In this document: positions 58,191 to 64,000 of the stretch, piece after piece | Layout: each line of letters opens with the position of its first letter | Position numbering within the stretch: position 1 is the stretch's first letter | Assembly (NCBI GenBank): GCA_019321725.1 | Contig: CM033109.1 | Span: 11,811,993-11,875,992 of the forward strand | DNA length: 64,000 nucleotides | Origin: Paulownia fortunei | Lineage: Eukaryota > Streptophyta > Magnoliopsida > Lamiales > Paulowniaceae | Direction of reading: 5' to 3' | The notes under the pieces: model-generated | The model's input: only the letters and a program-made list of their open reading frames with translations | What the model was told of the DNA's origin: nothing | The model's database searches: none | Translations under genes and position numbers: made by a program

Positions 58191-58439
58191 AAGACTTGGT
58201 CAATTCCAAATTAATTTTAGCTATTGCAATTAAGACTAAAAGGTGATGTTATAATAATAGATTGGGTAGCATATGCCATGGATATAGGCATAGGTACGTG
58301 CAATAGTCATAAGTGTGAAAGTCAAAATGCACTCTTAGTAGGGTGGCCCGTAGCTAGAGATGGCGTCGGTAGCCTACTAGGGGTAGATTTGATTCCACTC
58401 GAGAGATGGCACCAATTACATTAGGAAGACCTACTATCA

Positions 58440-58735
58440 CACAACTCACATCATTCCTAATTATAATTAAGCTAGGTTCATAACAACATAGGATGGCTAA
58501 CCAATGCCTTGACTCTTCTTAGTATTGAATTCAATACCCTAATCTCCTTGGGTTTAGTTAAATTTATCAATTTAGTAGTTCTTGTATTCTAATTCAACCA
58601 CCACCATAATTTTTAGGTTACATATAGTATAGGTAATTTATATTTGGTACTTAAATAAGCACTCCCTAGGGATATGACTCATTCTTTATTATTTGTTGAC
58701 ACCATGTATTTGTGGTTTGTTACCACCTGTTTTGG
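58440..58735 (+). repeat. LTR-like fragment inside the Mutator-like element
   Basis: The sequence GATGGCTAACCAATGCC, TTGAATTCAATACCC, ACTCCCTAGGGATATGACTC and GACACCATGTATTTGTGG looks like the end of an Athila-type LTR (compare GACACCGTGCACTTGCGG near 280). It may be a captured fragment. The source copy is not in the window. Confidence 0.4.
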
Positions 58736-59034
58736 AGTCACCGGTAGTTTGGGGTCTAACTTTGAGAGTGAATTTGGGTGGTTGTATTAGGTGTGGATTT
58801 GGATGGAAGAAAAAAAAGAAGAGAGAAAATAGGGTTGGAGGTGGGTGACAGGAGGTGGTGCTGGGTGGGTAATGAAGAAGATGCAGAGAAAAGAAAAAGA
58901 AATACAAAATTAATTTTATTGAAGTTTTGCAAAACGAAAAAAGAAATATATATAAAGCAAGTTATTATTTATTTTTTTCCTCCCATTTGTTGTTTAGGTG
59001 GAACATGATTTGGTTTCTTTTTCCTTCCCCCAAA

Positions 59035-59289
59035 ATAATTCACATAAGTGCCACATCAACTATTTTCCTTCATAATGGTTGAAATCCCCAAATTATAATC
59101 CATGTCAGCAGATTTCGGTGATTTATTTTGCAATGTTAGCAATTGCCGGCCAAAATTGAAATTTTTGGTAAAAAATTAGACTAAATGTGTCAATTTTGGA
59201 AAGTTTTTGTACTAAAATCAAATCATGACAACTTAAAAGATCAAATGTCTATTTAGACCAACTTAGAGGACACATTTTGCTTTTTTTCC
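59035..59289 (-). repeat. Right terminal inverted repeat
   Basis: Reverse of 56382-56632 with moderate divergence; for instance the middle reads GGCCGGCAATTGCTAACATTGC where the left has a different AT-rich word. Confidence 0.8.
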
Positions 59290-59298
59290 TTTCAATTG

Positions 59299-59812
59299 TA
59301 TATACATATATGTGTACATTTGAAGAGACACATGGACTATGAAGTGAAGAAGAAGAACAACAAGAGTAGGATGGAAATGGCTATAGTGAAAAGATAATTC
59401 CATTTGCTAATATATTTTTTTCTTTTCTCTGTTGGAGTTGGAGTAGATTTGATGAATAGGGCTTTCCTTACATTTTCTCCACTCTTTCTTGTAGTAGTAG
59501 TTTTTAAATTATTTTTTGCTTTGAAAATTGTGATTTGCATAACATCACTGAGAAAATTAAAAAAAAGGGCTAATAAAGAAAAAAAATATGAAGCTTTTTA
59601 TTTTTAATGAATAATTTTGTTAACAAGCATAGGTGGGTGCTGTGTTTCTTGTATAAGATGTTGAAAGTAGCTTGCAATATAGAAAAACATGCCTCTTGTC
59701 CCACATTTACAGAAAAAAAGAATTTAGTACTTTTTATAAAGAGATGTGGTTCTACAAGTTTATATATATATATATAATATAGATGTACTTGGCACTTGTG
59801 CCACGTGCCACA
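59299..59812. other. Unassigned stretch with a small possible gene remnant
   Basis: An open frame at 59404-59607 (67 codons, plus) is rich in hydrophobic residues (FLFSVGVGVDL, LFLVVVVFKLFFALKIVICI), like a membrane segment followed by a Lys-rich tail. A short ATG frame precedes it at about 59370 and stops after 8 codons. No family is recognised and chance is a fair explanation. A TA run lies at 59762-59776, and an ACGTG-centred palindrome, TGGCACTTGTGCCACGTGCC, at about 59789-59808. Confidence 0.3.
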
Positions 59813-60128
59813 TGTATTTAAGAAAATAAATAATATTTTTTTTTTAAGATTAATTTATTTTTCATTAATTGAAATAATTCAAATTTCCTGGTAAAACTTA
59901 AAGGCTGCAACTCTAGGAATTTTCTATAGAATTCTAAATAGTTATCAGCTCTTTGAAATTGCTATTCGCAAACTTCAGGTGACTTGTTGTATCCTAGAAG
60001 TGAATTGCAATTCAACCCATTAGCAAATTATAGTGGGAACAATTATCACTTTATAGAAAGTGTGTTCACGCCTTAAATTATATCAAACCTGTTTCTAATA
60101 ATAATTCCTTTTAGTATTTTTCCTAACA
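59813..60128 (+). repeat. Possible copia 5' LTR
   Basis: Placed between TGTATTTAAG and TTTTTCCTAACA, the latter being the kind of end that precedes gag by about 50 bp. No matching 3' LTR was found by eye, so the limits are tentative. Confidence 0.3.
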
Positions 60129-60176
60129 ATCTTAAAGTGATAATCAATAGAGAGTGGTTTGAATTCTAGTATCAAA

Positions 60177-60935
60177 ATGATGAACTAAGAGTTTGTCAAA
60201 CTAAATTGCTTTGATGGAATAAACTATCCCCGTTGGAAGGATAAGATAATATTTCTACTCACTTTCTTGAAGTTTGCTTATGTGTTGTATTCGAATCAGC
60301 CTACGACAGAGCCGAAGGTGGATGATTTTGATGATGTTAAGGTAACATGTTCCAAGAGAGAAGAAGATGAGTTGTTGTGTCATGGACATATTGTGAATAT
60401 ATTCTCTGACCATTTGTTTGATTTGTATGCTTCAATGAAGTCCCCACTTGAAATATATAATGTATTGGAGAATGAATACAATTGTGAGAAACAAGAAACA
60501 TATAAGTTTATTTTTCTGAAGTACTTTGAATATGTCATTCGTGATAATATGTCTATCATGGATCAAGTTCATGAACTGTAAGTATATGTTTCTAAACTCA
60601 AAGATTTGAAAGTTGAAATTTCAGAAGCAGTGCAGGTAGGGGCAATAATTGCTAAACTTCTTATAAGTTGGAATAACTACATAAAGAAATTACTATATTC
60701 TATAGAGGATTTTTCTATGGATCTGTTGCTAAAATCTTACGAATAGAGAAAAAAGCTCAGATCTGTGACAAAGCATATAATACGTAGCCTGGTTCTGAAG
60801 TGAACTATGTTTCAAAATATAAGAAAAATCCTAATGAAGAAGAAAATAAAATAAAGTCTTTTGAAACTAGTTCCAACATATATAAAGGGCATATCATGAA
60901 AGATTGTCGTTATAGAAAAAGCAAAAGAAAGAAGA
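60177..60935 (+). pseudogene. Ty1/copia gag, broken
   Basis: It begins ATG-ATG-AAC-TAA, so the frame stops at codon 4, and then reads EFVKLNCFDGINYPRWKDKI, FLLTFLKFAYVL, KREEDELLCHGHIVNIFSDHLFD, SMKSPLEIYNVLE, KQETYKFIFLKYFEYVIRDN and MSIMDQVHEL (60267-60581), the order of the plant copia Gag (UBN2-type). A later part with QVGAIIAKL is in the same frame after a stop at about 60580. The zinc knuckle (about 60880-60915) reads YKGHIMKDC and has lost its first Cys pair. Confidence 0.85.
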
Positions 60936-60999
60936 AACACCGAAAGTCCAAGTGGCTGAAATAAATGTTGATAAGATTGTTGCTATGGTTTCAAATTGG

Positions 61000-61407
61000 C
61001 ATATCAGTTTAGCCACTGAAGTAAACATGGGTGCATCAATTAAGTCAAATGATTAGTGGTATGATTCTAGTGCCACTGCTCATGTTTGTAATGACAAGAA
61101 CTGTTTCAAAAACTATGAAAATACTATAGAAAGATAAGAAGTGTTAATGGGAAATGCTAATACAGTAGTGGTTTTCGGTAAAGGAAATGTTGAAATGCAA
61201 TTTACATCTGGAAAGAAGTTGCTGCTGATTAATGTTCTACATGTTCCCAAAATCAAGAATTTGGTGTCGGCTTCTCTCTTATGCAAGAAAGGCTTGAAGG
61301 TTGTTATAGAATCAGACAAGTTAAATGTAACTAGGAATGGAGTGTTTGTTGGAAAAGGCTATTACTGTGATGGAATGTCAAACTTTGTATTGATGCAAAT
61401 ATTATGA
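61000..61407 (+). pseudogene. Ty1/copia protease
   Basis: The active site region reads WYDSSATAHVCND (about 61060-61095) where the family has DSGAT, so the Gly is replaced by Ser. Downstream are VLMGNANTVVVFGKGNVEM, LLINVLHVPKIKNLVSASLLCKKG and YYCDGMSNFVL (61141-61407). A stop at about 61137 splits the domain. Confidence 0.85.
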
Positions 61408-61439
61408 ATAAAATGAGTATTTTTTCTTACTTTGTTGAT

Positions 61440-61990
61440 TTCATTATAGCATCATAGATTAGGTCATGTAAATTTTTGTTACTTCAATTTTATGTCTAAA
61501 CATGGCTTAATTTCATATAATAAAGAAGATAATACAAGGTGGGAAATATGTATTCAATCTAAAATGTGTTGGAAACCATTTCCTAAAGCAAAAATAAATT
61601 CTGAATTATTAGATCTTATTCATTCTAACATATGTGAATTAAATGGCATCTTAATTAGTGGAGAAATAGATATCTTATTACTTTTATAGATGATAATTAT
61701 TGTTTTACATGTGTATCTTATGAAAAATAAAGATAAAGCTTTGAATAATTTAAGTCCTACAAAGCTATTATTGAAAATCAATTAGCAAGGAAAATTAAAA
61801 TTCTCCAAAGTGATCGAGAGGGAGAGTATTTTACAATTAATTTTTCTTTATTTTGGGATTATACACCAATACAGTACACCACATACTCCATAACAAAATG
61901 GATTGGTTAAAAGAAAAAGTAGGACATTAGTTGATATGACTAATGCCATTATTGAATTTAAGTTTGCCAAAATATTTATGGGGTAAGGGT
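61440..61990 (+). pseudogene. Ty1/copia integrase, badly shortened
   Basis: The pre-integrase zinc region reads HHRLGHVNFCYFN, then CIQSKMCWKPFPK. The core has lost most of its first part. The second catalytic Asp is in LQSDREGEYFT (about 61806-61832) and the HTPQQNG motif appears as THTP..QNGL (about 61878-61910) with a change of Gln to stop. A small piece of the domain's tail, YVWGSKSNLSYLRVWGCLAF, can be read around 62070-62115. Confidence 0.82.
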
Positions 61991-62119
61991 AACAACTTGC
62001 CATTTGCATAACAGAATAACCTCAAAAAAATTAAAAGTATCTCTATATGTATTTTGGAAAAATAGGAAATCAAATCTAAGTTATCTTAGAGTTTGGGGAT
62101 GTTTGGCCTTTTAGATAGT

Positions 62120-63250
62120 AAATGAACCAAAAAGAAAAAAATTAGGACTTAGAGCTTTGAGAAGTATGTTTGTAGGTTATGCAGAAAATTCAAAAGCTTA
62201 TAGGTTATTGGACTTAGATTCAAATGCTATTGTTGAGTCAAGAGATGTTGATTTTTTTTTTTAAATAAGTTCCTTGGAGAAAAATCTGCACAACCTACTG
62301 AACCACTTGAAATTAGTCTACATTCTAATTCTACTCGTGGATATAAAAGAAAATCAAGTCATGCTCTTAGTGGTTAAGGAGAAGCCAAAGAGGAAAAATT
62401 GAAAAGAAAATAGATCCTTACTTTATTTATTATATTGTTGAAGCAAATAGAGAAGTTGTGCTCAATAAAATGCCTATTTTATTTAATATACAAGATGATA
62501 AGGATTTTAGTGAAGTAATATCTTCAAGAGATGTTACATTCTAGAAGGAGGCAATTAATGATGAAATGGACTTATTGTTAGCCAATAACACATGGGTTCT
62601 AACGAATTTACCTCTTGGCTCCAAACCTATAGGATGTAAATGAGTGTTTAAAAAAATATAATATATATGGGTCTATACAAACTTTTAAGGCCAGATTAGT
62701 TGCAAGAGGATTTAGACAAAAAGAGGGCATATATTATTTTAATACTTATGCACCTATAGCTCGTATAACGTCTATTAGGGTGTAGGTTGCATTAGCATCC
62801 ATATATAACTTATATATTTATTAAATAGACGTACAAATTGCATATTTAAATGGTATTTTAGATGAAGAAGTGTATATGAAACAACCACAAGGTTTTGTTT
62901 TACCTAGTAATGAGAGGAAAATATACAAATTACTTAAGCATTTATATAGCTTAAAACAAGATCCAAAATAATGGCATGAAAAAATTGATCACGTGATTTT
63001 GTCTTTTGGTTTTGAGCATAATAGTGCAAATAAATGCATTTATTCAAAATTTAATGATGAAATATGGTATTATTGTTTGCTTATATAGTGATGACATGTT
63101 TATCATTAGGATTAACATGCATAGAATAGATGAAACCAAAAGGTACTTATCCTCTCAATTTTAAATGAAAGATTTAGATGAAGTAGATATAGGAAACATA
63201 GTGGGGGTTATGCTTTAAGTCAATCTCATTACATTGAGAAAATTATAGAT
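62120..63250 (+). pseudogene. Ty1/copia reverse transcriptase, broken
   Basis: Readable motifs are WKEAINDEMDLLLANNTWVL (about 62540-62600), KARLVARGFRQKEG, YLNGILDEEVYMKQPQGF (62845-62900), LYSLKQDPK and the catalytic LYSDDMF (63081-63101), where the family has LYVDDM. Stops replace several conserved residues (for example Q to TAG in the ID-V-AYLN region and W-codon neighbours), and frames change near 62690 and 63075. Confidence 0.85.
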
Positions 63251-63289
63251 AAGTTCAAGCATTTAAAATTAAAGAATCTAGAACCCCAT

Positions 63290-63423
63290 TTGATGCTTCA
63301 TCAAAATTGACAAATAATGAAGGAAGAGCAGTAGCTGAACTTGAGTATGCTAGTACAATTAGAATTTTAATGTATGTTATGCATTGCACTAGGCCAGATA
63401 TTGCATATGAAGTATGTGTGATT
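63290..63423 (+). pseudogene. Ty1/copia RT-RNase H linker
   Basis: It reads ELEYASTIRILMYVMHCTRPDIAYEV, the well-known motif before copia RNase H, and is cut by the N gap. Confidence 0.8.
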
Positions 63424-63523
63424 NNNNNNNNNNNNNNNNNNNNNNNNNNNNNNNNNNNNNNNNNNNNNNNNNNNNNNNNNNNNNNNNNNNNNNNNNNNNN
63501 NNNNNNNNNNNNNNNNNNNNNNN
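63424..63523. other. Assembly gap, 100 N
   Basis: Exactly 100 N inside the copia element. The RNase H domain should follow here. Open frames that run through it are artefacts. Confidence 0.98.
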
Positions 63524-64000
63524 GTTTTAACTTTTACTTGTTGGAAACAATAGAGCATCATGATAACTATTGAGAGTTTTAAATAGATTATTTTGACAGT
63601 AAGAGTAACACGAGTACTTTGTCTTGTTTTTGCGTTCATATTTATTTGTTATTGTTAGAAGCAAATTTATAGATTTAAAAGAATTGCTTATTGAAATTTA
63701 TAAATTTTTATTTGAAAATGTATGCTAATTTTAACTTGCACAACAACTTGAAAAATTGAATAAAAGAGGATTCTAATTAATTACAAAAATAAAAAATATG
63801 CATTGAATATCCTGGAAGGAATCATATGTTAGTTGCTTAGACTATATTAAATATTTTTTATTTATAATAACCAAAGAATATATAAATATTCCAATAATTT
63901 CAAATCTGTTAGAAATGCATTTTAAATTAAATACAAAAACCACTTTACAAAAGATTGAAAAATGTATATAAACTTTAACTAGAATAGAATAAATGATTTA
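63524..64000. other. AT-rich sequence, unassigned
   Basis: Nothing is recognised. A copia 3' end and LTR would be expected here, but no match to 59813-60128 was seen. Confidence 0.4.

Larger units (their letters stand above)
56382..59289. mobile_element. Non-autonomous Mutator-like element (long terminal inverted repeats)
   Basis: The ends are inverted copies: 56382 reads GGAAAAAAGGCAAAATTTGTC and the reverse complement of 59289 reads GGAAAAAAAGCAAAATGTGTC. The match continues for about 250 bp. Flanks read TTTCAAGGT on the left and TTTCAATTG on the right, sharing TTTCAA, a decayed 9-bp duplication as Mutator-like elements make. No transposase is encoded. The inside holds three 570-bp tandem units, an LTR-like fragment and a G-rich stretch. 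Confidence 0.72.

Noticed and set aside
58224..58424. 66-codon frame inside the Mutator-like element as a captured host gene
   Set aside because: No recognisable domain, and the flanking sequence looks like LTR.
1..64000. A host gene cluster, defence locus or other new system
   Set aside because: Reading both strands, nearly all recognisable coding material belongs to known retrotransposon domains, and the remaining gaps hold no credible frames.

Overview
The window is repeat-dominated DNA from a plant nuclear genome, most likely an angiosperm. The evidence is the set of families: chromodomain Ty3/gypsy elements of Tekay/Del type primed by initiator tRNA-Met, Athila/Tat-type gypsy elements with a DLGAS protease and a tRNA-Asp-type primer site, a Ty1/copia element, and a long-terminal-inverted-repeat Mutator-like element. 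The DNA is AT-rich and every coding remnant is broken by stops, frameshifts or deletions. I see no intact host gene, tRNA, rRNA or CRISPR array, and no candidate for a new functional system. The interest lies in how the layers are nested.

Layout. 1-335 is the end of an Athila-like LTR ('family B'). 345-13468 is array 1, two tandem minus-strand Tekay/Del-like copies sharing LTRs: copy A1 (internal 752-5546), a shared LTR (5547-7825), copy A2 (internal 7826-11515, gag truncated) and a truncated LTR (11516-13468). 13516-15152 is a partial LTR of a second long-LTR family ('family E'), followed by an A-type LTR piece (15153-16013), a 100-base N gap, and a family B LTR (16114-17080). 17081-18331 is unassigned. 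18332-32710 is array 2, laid out like array 1: LTR, copy A3, LTR, copy A4 (gag truncated at the same point as A2), truncated LTR. 32711-39336 appears to be an Athila/Tat-type LTR interrupted by a minus-strand family E LTR, which is itself interrupted by a complete plus-strand family E LTR (34874-37752).

39337-48055 is the body of that Athila/Tat element (C1, plus strand): decayed primer site, gag, protease, RT, RNase H, integrase and a long 3' noncoding region, with repeat F inserted (45248-46735). 48205-52011 is a second, minus-strand Athila-type element (C2) that keeps gag and protease but has lost RT, RNase H and integrase. 52012-53430 is another Athila-type 3' noncoding region, 53445-54830 a family B LTR in reverse, 54834-55142 a piece of A-type LTR in reverse, and 55150-55880 a piece of repeat F in reverse. 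56382-59289 is a non-autonomous Mutator-like element with about 250 bp terminal inverted repeats and three 570-bp tandem units. 59813-63640 is a broken Ty1/copia element on the plus strand, with a second N gap inside its RNase H region.

How the genes would have worked together: in each LTR element, gag forms the particle, protease matures the polyprotein, RT and RNase H copy the RNA into DNA, and integrase inserts it; a chromodomain in the A family would direct insertion to marked chromatin. None of the copies here can make a full set of these proteins.
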